A stretch of 64,000 bases of DNA from Rhabditoides inermis. Taxonomy: Eukaryota; Nematoda; Chromadorea; Rhabditida; Rhabditidae. The notes beneath the pieces were generated by a model. The model made no database searches. It was not told the origin of the DNA and was given only the letters and a program-made list of their open reading frames with translations. The stretch is taken from positions 372,001 to 436,000 of the forward strand of contig CAWZYM010000398.1 of the NCBI GenBank assembly GCA_963966185.1, given 5' to 3'. Made by a program: the position numbers and the translations under genes. Shown here one piece after another: positions 32,501 through 43,284 of this stretch (position 1 is the stretch's first letter; every line of letters begins with the position of its first letter).

Positions 32501-33922
32501 TTCGTTCATGGAGGAGATCGGAGCGACCAACGGAACCGCTGTCGGCTCTTTCTTCTATACCCTCATCAAATACAACTGCGACATGTGGATCAAGTTCGCA
32601 TGTGGAGAGAGCATTACGGTGGAGGCCGACTTGGCATTCAACACCCAGATCTACATTGGCTGGAAGTTCCTCACGCCTTCTGAGAAGAAGGTGGCCAAGG
32701 AGAACTGCCACGGATTCTTCGATCAATACCATGGTGGCCATCTTTTGAATACTGAAAATAGTGGTTGTTCTAGACAAGAAGAAGAAGAAGCTTCACGGAG
32801 GAAGCAAGAGCGGCTCGCACGGAAAGGGATCCAAGTCGGGTTCGAACGAAAAGTCAAAGTCGAAGGAGTGGGATGGATCGTGCAACGAAGACGACTCCAA
32901 GTCTATCGTCTATGTATGCATTATACCAAGCGTCTCACATTAACATTTTTGTTCAGTACGCTAAGCAAGCGTTCTACTGCGGAGAGATGGTCTTCAAGAA
33001 GTACACTTCTTACATCCTCTCGTTCGAGCTTATCTTCGTGAACTCTGTTGATGTGCAGTACGCTAGCCAAGTTCAAGCGTTGTTCGATAAGGTAAAAGAC
33101 AATATTCATAATCAGAAATAACGTTTTAATTGCAGCTCAAGTCGAAGAAATGTGACGACTCCAAGTGGGAGTCTTCCACCGTTCTGGAGTTCTTCACTCT
33201 TTTCGAAGCACTTGACGTTTCTGTTAAGACAGAGCTTATTTCCAAGTGCAAGGGATGTTTCAGTGTGTCGCAATGTATGTATTACATGAGTTTACAAAAC
33301 ATGAATCCACATTATAGTTTCGACTTCGATCCAGCTGCTCGGACGCCAGGAGGCCGGAGAAATTGTTGATATCACAGTTCTTCCGCCCGTTTTCCAGGGT
33401 ATATCATTCAATACAATATGTCAATGAGTGGTTATCTTTGCAGAAATGATTTCTGTGGAGTGCAACAATGTGTTCTTGGATATGTCTGCTGAGCAACAGA
33501 GCCAGATCTACATTGCATTCGGAATGCGTTCGCAGTTCTCGCTTACCGCATTCAAAGCGCTTCTGGAACAGATCTCTTCCGAGTTTGCGGCCGCTTACGT
33601 TGAGGTGTTCGAGTCATGCCAGTCGCTCTCCGTTGAAGCTACTTCTTTCGTCACCATGGTAAGCACTGTTTTGATGGAACGAGACACACTTTGAACTACG
33701 TTTCAGGTGGTCGAAGTGCAAGCGTATTCGTATTCGGAGTGCAGCGTGGGCGATTTCTACGAGGAGTCCACTTCTCTGGAGTACATCGCCACTGCCACTT
33801 CTACTCTCACGTCGTCTGCTCGTGCTGAGCTCAAGTCGTGCGATTCCAACAAGTTCCAGGCGATTCTTGTTCTCATCGGAGAGGAAGACTTCGAAGACGA
33901 AAACACTACCCCTGCTCTCTAA
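29555..33922 (+). CDS. secreted two-half repeat protein, tandem gene A
   Basis: Eighteen exons (29555-29933, 29993-30076, 30120-30250, 30303-30758, 30812-30946, 30990-31128, 31189-31263, 31310-31533, 31587-32091, 32140-32223, 32268-32377, 32427-32733, 32774-32913, 32957-33091, 33136-33274, 33318-33398, 33444-33658, 33707-33922) give 1,184 residues. The N-terminus MTILLVLSLLVAGASA is a clear signal peptide. No membrane anchor is seen and several N-glycosylation sequons are present, so it is secreted. The protein consists of two homologous halves. Each has an N-terminal block with Cys and aromatic residues, a NPIDV/YTIDVATCE-type motif, a YYA...LGL(M/A)(N/S)PML(A/S)NVT block, a Lys/Ser/Gly-rich linker ending SKEWDG(T/S)CN, and a helical, Cys-containing C-terminal block. 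Exon sizes recur (84/84, 135/135, 139/139). I recognise no family; lineage-specific helical secreted proteins are the closest idea. The start lies 1 nt after an acceptor, suggesting trans-splicing. Confidence 0.82.
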
Positions 33923-34482
33923 CTCAAAGTCATATTTTCGAAAGATAAATGTGCAATATACATCAATTTCGCAAATGACTCATATGTGCTTGATTTTTTT
34001 TTTTACCAAAGATGATTGACTACAAGAATTTGTCAATTCTAAACAATCGCCATTTGTACTTGACGGAAACTGTTCATTATCTGTTAAAAAGTGTTTGCGT
34101 AAAGAAGTTTGTGTTGACTCAATTCAAGAAAATTGCATGCATAAAACGTTTAGATAAATGTGCAATATACATCAATTTCGCAAATGACTCATATGTGCTT
34201 GATTTTTTTTTATACCAAAGATGATTGACTACAAGAAGTTGTCATTCCTATTTATTAACTGTTTATTATCTGTTAAAAAGTATTTGCGTAAAGAAGTTTG
34301 TCTTGACTCAATTCAAGAAGTTGTCAATCCTGTTTATTAACTGTTTATTATCTGTAAAGAAGTATATGCGTAAAGAAGTTTGTCTTGACTCAATTCAAGA
34401 AAATCGCATGCATAAAACGTTTACAAATACTAACACAAACACACATCTCTCTCTCCCTCTCCTCTCTCTCTCTCTCTCTCCA

Positions 34483-34540
<58 letters not shown>

Positions 34541-35114
34541 ATATTGACTGAGGCGCGTGTTGTTGAACACAAATGTTGTCAGGGCGCTATGTTTTGTTTT
34601 AATTTCAAATAGTTGTATGGGGTCACGTAAGGATTACCTTGAAAACAGTTACGTTACGGATACGTTTGATCCAGCGTTCTCTTCGCAGAGATAATTTATG
34701 TGGAGTACCGCACTCCAAATAAACCATACGTGGCCTCTAGAATTTAGAGCGATATACGCTGGATACGTATATGTTACTCACAACATTAAATTCAAAGCCA
34801 TCAGAGAAAGAAAATACAGTACGTGCATGATCTCACAATGCCGACGAAAATTGTTTTACGAATGACTAAGTAGACACAGACGCTAGCTCTCCTGTGTCTG
34901 AGAATGACTCTATTCACCTCCATCCTCCATACTTACAAAAATGTGATAAAAATGATTACGTCCACTTGTTACCTTGAATTATTTTTACAAATTCAGTTGC
35001 GGTATATTCATTTTTAACAATATTCAAGTTTGTCTAACCAGCATAGAGTTATTTTGAAGTTTTCGAATTTAGGAACCACGTTTCACAATTGTTACCATTT
35101 CCAACAAGGCTCGC
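33923..35114. other. spacer between tandem genes with local repeats
   Basis: It contains several partial copies of one ~90-nt block (33942-34030, 34152-34245, and 39222-39310 after gene B) and of a block around TTGCGTAAAGAAGTTTGTCT (34090s, 34285, 34370; related copies near 28690 and 39370). A CT array runs at 34446-34540. From 34620 to 35336 it resembles the gene A upstream region. No exon is supported. Confidence 0.6.
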
Positions 35115-35336
35115 ATGTTCGATTTTGATTAAATCGTTCGCCTGGTATTTTTTTCAAAGCAGACTTTTACGTGTACTTTCGCCACGTTTCATTAATAACG
35201 GCAAAAGCGACCACATAAAAGCAGAGCGCCGGAGTCAGTCATCACACCAGCATCCTCTACTACTTCCAATCACATCAATCCGCCTAGCTCTTCCACATTC
35301 TTTCCTCAAATATGTGTTCATACTTACTTGTTCAGG
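35115..35336 (+). promoter_or_regulatory. conserved promoter/5' leader of tandem gene B
   Basis: Counterpart of 29335-29554, with the same CATAAAAGC box and CTTGTTCAG acceptor 1 nt before the ATG. Gene B therefore keeps the gene A control region despite the coding lesions downstream. Confidence 0.5.
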
Positions 35337-38300
35337 ATGAAGATCCTCCTAGTTCTCTCCCTCCTGGTGGCGGGCGCGTCTGCGGCGTGCAATCCTGACT
35401 ACACCAAGGGAGGCGTGGGATGGTTCTTCTGCAATCAACAGTCGATGAGTGTCCCATCCACCTACAACCTCCGGTGGCACAAGCACTTCGAGCAACGTTT
35501 CCAACTGCTGGGCGCTGCGTGTGAAGAGCTGGAGGCCAAGATCACAGAGATTCGCGCCATGGACTTCAACCTGAACGCGAATGTGAAGTGGACCTTCTCC
35601 AACACACCCGAAGGAGTCTTCTTCGATTGGTTCTATGGAGCCCAGTTCTCCAGCACTCTTCGCGCGCAAATCATCGCCCGCCCCGAGCTTCAATTCTTCT
35701 TCAACGTCTCTGCCAGTGAGTATCATATGCGAGAGCATGTTATTCGTGAAACTAGTGTACGACTTGCAGTCAGCAAGATCATTCCGAATGAGAACGCCAA
35801 CCCCGCAGTTCCTTACACCATCGACGTCGCCACGTGTGAACCTGCTGCATCCAGTTAGTTTGGATTCAGGTACCCCATAGTTTGTATGTTGCAGTGTTCT
35901 TGGACGAAGAACTCACTGCCATTTTCAACGCTCTTCCCAACAACAACGACACTAAGCAAGCTCAGTCACATCTCTACTTTCTTTTCAACAACTCTATCTC
36001 GTTCACCAGCGAGAACAAGTACAAGGTAGGAATTCCTATTCATGAATGATTCCCTATTGAGCATTCTCGTGTTTCAGTATTACGCAGTGGTGTACGATGT
36101 GCTGACCAGCTATGGACTCGCTTCTCCGATGCTGTCGAATGTGACTGATTCTGCAGTGATGGAGGAGAATGGAGTGACAGCCGGAAGCAAGACTGACGAG
36201 TTCCTCCAGCTGCCGATTGCCTTCTACTGTGATATCTTCATGACTTACTCCAGCGGAAAAGTGATCACTGCTGCTCAGAGCAGCGCGTTCTTCACTCAAA
36301 TCGACATCGAGTGGAACTTCCTGTATGCTGAAGACAAGAAGAAAGTCAAGCAGTCTTGCCCTGATTTCACGGACAAGTGTGAAAAGAAAGGAAAGAAGCT
36401 GAAGGGAGGCAGTGGAAGCAAGAACAAGAAGGCATCGCACGGGTCCAAATCCAAGTCTGGTTCGAGCGAGAAGTCCGCTTCAAAGGAGTGGGATGGAACG
36501 TGCAACACCGAAGATCAGAGCAACATTGCATACGTGAGTAGACTATCACTGAAACATCATTAAACATCTGTAAACCATTTTTACAGTACATCTACCAAAC
36601 GTTCTGTGCTGGACCTCAGGTGTTCAAGAGCTATACCCAGTACTTCATCTCCATTCAAACCCAGCTCATCCTTCTTGCTGGACCTGACAACGGACAGCAC
36701 TTGGAAACTATCTTTGCTACGGTAACACTATTAGACTCACCTGCCGAATCAATCGTTGATTCAGCTCAATGGAATGACTTTCACCAACGCTGACATCACC
36801 ACTACATACGTCTACGCATTCCTTCAAGAAGTCGCGAAGCTCGACGTGACTGTAAGGTCTGAAATTGTCGCTGACTGTGAAATCTTTTTCAACACGCACA
36901 AGTGTGAGTTTACTGAGTCGTATTTGCCAGAGCAACAAATACCAATATTATGACAACTTTCAGTCCAAACGATCATCGCTGTGATAGGACGCATGAACGA
37001 GACAGTGGAGTTCACTGATATTCCCGAGGTCTTCCAAGGTACATGGGACTGCGATCTATTGCAACTCAAGCCATCACATTTCAGCCCTCATCTCCGTGGA
37101 TGTGTTCGATGCGTACATGGAGTTGACTTTCGAGCAGAAATGCCAGCTGTATGTGGTGTTCTCGTGCCACTCGCACAAGTACTTCGATGCTGCATCCATC
37201 TCTCAGGCTATTGCTAGCATCTCTGTCGAATTCTCCGCAGTTTTCGAGCTCAACCTCTTCACTTCCCTTAGCAGTGACGTCCAGGACAACACTACTTTCA
37301 CAGCTACGGTATGTTTATTATGAATGATTTCGAGTGACATTTGAGTCCTAACCGTTTGCAGATTGAATCCGCGCAGTACTACGCATTCTCGCAACTGGCT
37401 CTGTTTGACTTCTTCATGGAGTCTGAGGTGCTGGCTGCTGTAGACTCGTGTCTTCGCGAGCTCGATTTCGAGACCCACGAGCGTCTCGCGTCTCGCCGTG
37501 AGTTATCAACAATTAACAACATGTTTTTGCCTTCTTTATAGTGCTCATTGACGTTCAACTCAACGAGACATGGAACAGTTTGTCCACTGAGAAACAGTAT
37601 CAGCTGATTTTCCTGTCCGGCAAAAGCCACTACTTCAAGTTCGAGTTTGAGGTATGCTTATTGGGGGTTTTCAAATGATCTTTTGATAAACGATTTCAGT
37701 ACTACGCTTACGTGAACAGTATTCTGATCCAGCTTGGACTGATGAACCCTATGCTAGCCAACGTGACCAACACTTCGTTCATGGAGGAGATCGGAGCGAC
37801 TAACGGAACCGCTGTCGGCTCTTTCTTCTATACCCTTATCAAATACAACTGCGACATGTGGATCAAGTTTGCATGTGGAGAGAGCATTACGGTGGAGGCC
37901 GACTTGGCATTCAACACCCAGATCTATATTGGCTGGAAGTTCCTCACGCCTTCTGAGAAGAAGGTGGCCAAGGAGAACTGCCACGGATTCTTCGATCAAT
38001 ACCATGGTGGCCATCTTTTGAATACTGAAAATAGTGGTTGTTCTAGACAAGAAGAAGAAGAAGCTTCACGGAGGAAGCAAGAGCGGCTCGCACGGAAAGG
38101 GATCCAAGTCGGGTTCGAACGAAAAGTCAAAGTCGAAGGAGTGGGATGGATCGTGCAACGAAGACGACTCCAAGTCTATCGTCTATGTATGCATTATACC
38201 AAGCGTCTCACATTAACATTTGTGTTCAGTACGCTAAGCAAGCGTTCTACTGCGGAGAGATGGTCTTCAAGAAGTACACTTCTTACATCCTCTCGTTCGA

Positions 38301-39199
38301 GCTTATCTTCGTGAGCTCTGTTGATGTGCAGTACGCTAGCCAAGTTCAAGCGTTGTTCGATAAGGTAAAAGACAATATTCATAATCAGAAATAACGTTTG
38401 TTTTAATTGCAGCTCAAGTCGAAGAAATGTGACGACTCCAAGTGGGAGTCTTCCACCGTTCTGGAGTTCTTCACTCTTTTCGAAGCACTTGACGTTTCTG
38501 TTAAGACAGAGCTTATTTCCAAGTGCAAGGGATGTTTCAGTGTGTCGCAATGTATGTATTACATGAGTTTACAAAACATGAATCCACATTATAGTTTCGA
38601 CTTCGATCCAGCTGCTCGGACGCCAGGAGGCCGGATAAATTGTTGATATCACAGTTCTTCCGCCCGTTTTCCAGGGTATATCATTCAATACAATATGTCA
38701 ATGAGTGGTTATCTTTGCAGAAATGATTTCTGTGGAGTGCAACAATGTGTTCTTGGATATGTCTGCTGAGCAACAGAGTCAGATCTACATTGCATTCGGA
38801 ATGCGTTCGCAGTTCTCGCTTACCGCATTCAAAGCGCTTCTGGAACAGATCTCTTCCGAGTTTGCGGCCGCTTACGTTGAGGTGTTCGAGTCATGCCAGT
38901 CGCTCTCGGTTGAAGCTACTTCTTTCGTCACCATGGTAAGCACTGTTTTGATGGAACAAGACACACTTTGAACTACGTTTCAGGTGGTCGAAGTGCAAGC
39001 GTATTCGTATTCGGAGTGCAGCGTGGGCGATTTCTACGAGGAGTCCACTTCTCTGGAGTACATCGCCACTGCCACTTCTACTCTCACGTCGTCTGCTCGT
39101 GTTGAGCTCAAGTCGTGCGATTCCAACAAGTTCCAGGCGATTCTTGTTCTCATCGGAGAGGAAGACTTCGAAGACGAAAACACTACCCCTGCTCTCTAA
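35337..39199 (+). CDS. tandem gene B: shortened paralog with premature stop
   Basis: Exons 35337-35715, 35770-35853, 35895-36025, 36078-36533, 36587-36721, 36765-36903, 36964-37038, 37085-37308, 37362-37497, 37542-37651, 37700-38006, 38047-38186, 38230-38364, 38413-38551, 38595-38675, 38721-38935 and 38984-39199 mirror gene A. Between about 35,900 and 37,489 the two genes are almost identical. At 37490 a deletion relative to gene A fuses exon 9 to the donor of exon 10, removing 151 codons but keeping frame. At 38636-38638 the codon GAA of gene A is TAA, stopping translation after 877 residues, with two intact coding exons still downstream. Without that stop the product would have 1,033 residues. 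The transcript could be a nonsense-mediated-decay target, a truncated secreted protein, or a very young pseudogene. A sequencing error cannot be excluded. Confidence 0.75.
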
Positions 39200-39564
39200 C
39201 TCAAAGTCATATTTTCGAAAGATAAATGTGCAATATACATCAATTTCGCAAATGACTCATATGTGCTTGATTTTTTTTACCAAAGATGATTGACTACAAG
39301 AAGTTGTCAATTCTAAACAATCGCCATTTGTACTTGACGGAAACTGTTTGTTATCTGTTGAAAAGTGCTTTTGTAAAGAGAGTAAGTTCGTCTTGACACA
39401 ACTCAACAAAAGCGCATGCATAAAACGTTTACAAATAGTAACACGCATGATCTCGCATTGCCGACGGAAGTTGTTTATGAATACCTCCATTTTCAATTTC
39501 GCAAATGACTCATATGTGCTTGATCATCTTTTTTTAAGCAAAGATCAGCGTACATGCATCAGTG
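39200..39564. other. 3' flank of gene B with copies of the inter-gene repeat
   Basis: 39222-39310 repeats the block after gene A (33942-34030). 39350-39480 resembles the block that precedes the CT arrays at 28690 and 34290. This third copy brackets the duplicated unit. Confidence 0.6.
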
Positions 39565-39615
39565 TACATGTACTCCCGCACACGTTCTTCAGAGTGCGGG
39601 AGTAGTTCATGTACG
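39565..39615. repeat. short inverted repeat / hairpin
   Basis: An 18-nt left arm (39565-39582) pairs with the 21-nt right arm (39595-39615), with a 3-nt bulge and a 12-nt loop. GC-rich inner stem (CTCCCGCAC). It could be a small hairpin RNA, a terminator-like structure or a miniature inverted-repeat relic. Confidence 0.5.
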
Positions 39616-39919
39616 AAAATTAGAGTGATATTAAACAATTTTATGAATTTCTATTCTTTTAAAAATTATATTCAAAAAAGTTGTATACTCCTATAAGAGA
39701 TATTTTCACGTTCATTTTCCATTCTTCTTACCGTCACCTGTATTTATTACACTTTAAAGTTGAATTGGTATCTCACACAACCCTAGATGGTGCTCAAGTC
39801 TCGAGATAACCACACGCGTTTCATTTATAGGTTTATGCGATACTCACTCGGCGACAGAAAATAAGGACAAGAGATCTAATGCACACAACAGGATCGGATA
39901 AAGTCGGATTCACTTTTCT

Positions 39920-41627
39920 CTAAACAATAGTTTCATAGGCGGAGATGGAGATGAATGGGTGGATGATGTGGGCGGGCGGCGAAGGCGGGGCCGACGGGAA
40001 CGAGTCGAACACGTTCGGGTTCTCGTAGATGTGCTCCGATGGAGGACGCGGGTGCGCATAGATCGGCGATCTGAAATCACTTGTGTTTCTACACATGAAA
40101 TAAACGCACTGTTCGCTGTCGGCGCTCGAACGAGAGGTGATGGTGTCGCTCTTGTATCCGAGCGATGACACGCTCTCTGTGCCGAATGTGCCGTCGGACG
40201 CGGCGAGACACTCGCTCGACGAGCCGTGCGAGTCCGATGACCCCAGAGGAACTGCATACACCGGCTCGGCCTGAAATTTTTTGAAAGAACAGTTTGCATT
40301 GGAATCGTGCCAGCCGCTAGATTTTTCCAGACATACTTTGAGAGTGTCCTCTTCGCTGAGTGCGATCTCACTTGACATGGTACACGCGATCTCGTTGCCC
40401 GGCGAGCAGAGGAAGCTGAAACGACGTCATCAATCACAAATATGGTGACGTCACGCACTCTGACATGTCGACGTCGGGCTCGGAGTTGGCGATGAGCATC
40501 GTGCGCATCGTCGAATAGCACTCGGAGAAGGAGAGTGAGTTGGTCTGAAAGGCGTTGTCTATTTAATTCCGGATGTAATTGTTGCCACTTCACCTGTAGA
40601 GTGTCTCCCGGTAAGCCCAGCACACTGCCGTTGTTCACTGTGTAGTAATCCACGTGTTCGAGCTGAAAAGTAATACCGGTCAATAAATACCTTATCGATG
40701 CTACCTCAGCGACGATGCCAATGTCTTTGAGAGATTTGAGCGCGAGAATCGGCTTTCTGCGTTTTGCGAACGTGATCACTGGAACGAGTCTGAAACACAA
40801 ATTTGATTAGAATACTGTTGGGTCTGCCTCACTTTATGTTGGGCGCGCCGATTTGGGTGAGAATCGAGCGCAGTTCCGTGGCGGCTGCTTGTGAAATGGA
40901 CGACTCTTGAGCGGAGATCACGTACCAAATCTAAATCAATTGATATCTAGACCTCGTACATGATTCTACCTCGAGGTCTCGCACAGGGCGGGAGTATTCG
41001 CGCTCGAACCACTCGCCCACTTGCTCACATGTCGAGACTTGCAGACCTAGGAATAGTTTTGTCATGATTTCAGTGTACAGTGTTGCCTTATACCAGTCGG
41101 CTCTTCTCCCAATCCAGGTGTGTCCACGAAAGCGAGCGAGTGCGAGAGGCGCGTGTTGTTGAACACAAACGTCGTCAGTTCACTCGTCGATGACGGAGCA
41201 GAGGAGCCTTCTGAACTTTTACCGTTTTCGTAACCCAGAATACTAACTACCGTACCCTCAAGTTCGTCGTCGGCGTCCTCGGGAAGACGGATGTACAAAC
41301 GGTAGGGATGTTGCTCGCGCACTCTGCAATAGTTCGCTGAGTGAATATAAAAGGTAAAAATGACACTCAATGAACACGCTATACCTGTACAGATAATTGG
41401 CATACGCGTGTACGAGAGACGTCTTTCCACTGCTCTCCGATCCCAACAGTAGGATGGTCTTGCGGAAAAGGGGGTGACGGTTCGGCTGCTGGAAAAGAGA
41501 TATGGAATGAAAGCTGTTCTCCTCGTCTCACTCTTCTCTGCGGCACGCGTCCTCCCACGACGAACTCCCTCGTGCCTTCCGTCTGCTCGCAGTGCACCCA
41601 TGCCTTCTTCCGTGAGGGCAGAGACAT
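39920..41627 (-). CDS. P-loop GTPase-like protein
   Basis: Eleven exons (41627-41532, 41488-41385, 41323-41094, 41046-40970, 40930-40833, 40789-40705, 40662-40594, 40544-40459, 40415-40337, 40270-40110, 40070-39920) join to 411 residues. A Walker A/G1 loop GSESSGKTS lies at 48-56, and a G3-like DTPGLG at 134-139 follows a hydrophobic strand. Predicted G4 (LVPVITFAKRRK) lacks the usual N/TKxD, so nucleotide specificity is uncertain. The C-terminal ~120 residues are Ser/Pro-rich, with PPSPP and Tyr-containing patches suggestive of docking sites. This resembles dynamin/AIG1-type G domains only in general layout; no precise family is claimed. An acceptor (TTTTAG) 13 nt upstream of the ATG suggests trans-splicing. 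Confidence 0.75.
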
Positions 41628-43284
41628 ATTGTCCAGGTAGCTAAAACAATAGAAACACAAACTACGATTTAGTTTTAAAAACCCATTCAGATTCAAGCTT
41701 GAGACAGGGACAGGAACCTTTAGATAAGAACATCAGAATTCAGAATAATTCTGATGTTACTTCAGAATAATTCTGAAATACTTCAGAATAATTCTGAAGT
41801 ATAGAAAGTGACACAATGTCGGGACGCGCGAAAGAGAGAAGTCTGTCTGGATAAGAACATCAATTGCTAATAAAAGTCATAATCTTCAATGACATATAGG
41901 CGCTTGGAAATTAATTGTGAACTTGTTGTCTTAGCGACACACATACACCGCGGATTAATTGATAACGAACAAGAAGTGAAACGCCGAAAAAGAGCGCGAG
42001 ATCGCGAGTCATATGCGCATAAATCGATGCTTTTGCGATAACTCGGTCGATGAAAATAGGCGCAACCAAATCGCGTGTCGACGCCGATAAGCACTGCAAA
42101 ATGAAAGCACGGCGCTGGAAAATGGCTCTTAAATTGTCGCCTATGGGGGCACGGGCAGACGGCAGACGATGAGAAGAGAGAGAGTGAGAAACAGGGAGAG
42201 CAGAAGAGTTCCCCGGAGGAGACTGGACGCAGACAATACGCTCGAGTGGATTCGCGAAAACAAACAACAGCGAATTACGCGCACTTTGCATGAGGACGTT
42301 CTCGTCATTGATAGCTAACAGCACGTGTCGTCGCGCGCAAGATTTCATCACAACATATATCGATAATTGTTTCTCAAAACATGCGCAGGAAACGATACTC
42401 AGTAAAATGGCGCACAGAGTATACGGCGCTAGTGAATCAGCGCGATGGAATGCGTATGAGTGATCGACGTGATGTGATCAGATGAGATGGGTGGATGCGT
42501 AGGATGAGCACTCGAGATACACGCGGAAACAAGCCCCCCGGGAGCGGCACGAGAGTGTGTTCACACTCTTGTGTGCACACACCACTTACACACACGCAAG
42601 CATCCCGCACAAATCACTGGGTCATTCCGCGGATTATATGTGCTAATCGCTAGTAGAAAGTGACACAATGTCGGGACGCGCGAAAGAGAAAACGCATATC
42701 CCACCATCTCTGAAATAACAGACGAAAATATGCGCGGCTTGACATCCGGGCGACAGATCAAGGCTGGATTTATGGCGAGGATTTTCTCTCACCTGAACTG
42801 TTTCTCTCACCTGAACTGCCGAAACAATTTCTCTCACCTGAACTGCCGAAACATGCCGTGTGCGGAAGAGCGAATGAAACACATGCGAAAGGGCACGATT
42901 GTTTGCATACTACCAATTGCATGCGCTCAAACACACTCTCTCTAACCTGATTCTGATTCCCCAATGTGTGATTCAACGCAAACGCAATACGAAACTTTAT
43001 CCTCACATATAGACTATATGTACACTACTTGTTACGGATAGCAATACTACACGGGCGGTAAACATGGGAGTGATAAGTGATAGCGAGAGTGGGAAGAGAT
43101 GGGGCGAGACGGAGTGGAAGAACAATGTTTGCCTAATAATCCTACTCGAGTGGTCCTTGGAAGAGCGATTACCGGACATGACATGACGATGATACGACAA
43201 AAAGTGGACGTGGGAAGTGGTGCGAGTGGTGTGTGTGTAAATATTCAAATACTGTGGGCCTATGGGCAAGGCGTTCAAATTAGT
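41628..43284. other. spacer with short direct and inverted repeats
   Basis: No exon found. 41734-41800 holds three near-copies of the palindromic CAGAATAATTCTG. The 36-nt segment 41802-41837 is repeated identically at 42654-42689. A 27-nt tandem repeat lies at 42783-42854. Confidence 0.6.
42783..42854. repeat. minisatellite, three copies of a CTCTCACCTGAACTG unit
   Basis: TTTCTCTCACCTGAACTG occurs three times. The last two copies also share CCGAAACA, giving a 27-nt period. Confidence 0.9.

Noticed and set aside
33318..33398. Apparent early stop in gene A within this exon
   Set aside because: It occurs only in the wrong reading frame. With the one-base carry-over from the previous exon the frame is open in gene A (but truly stopped in gene B).
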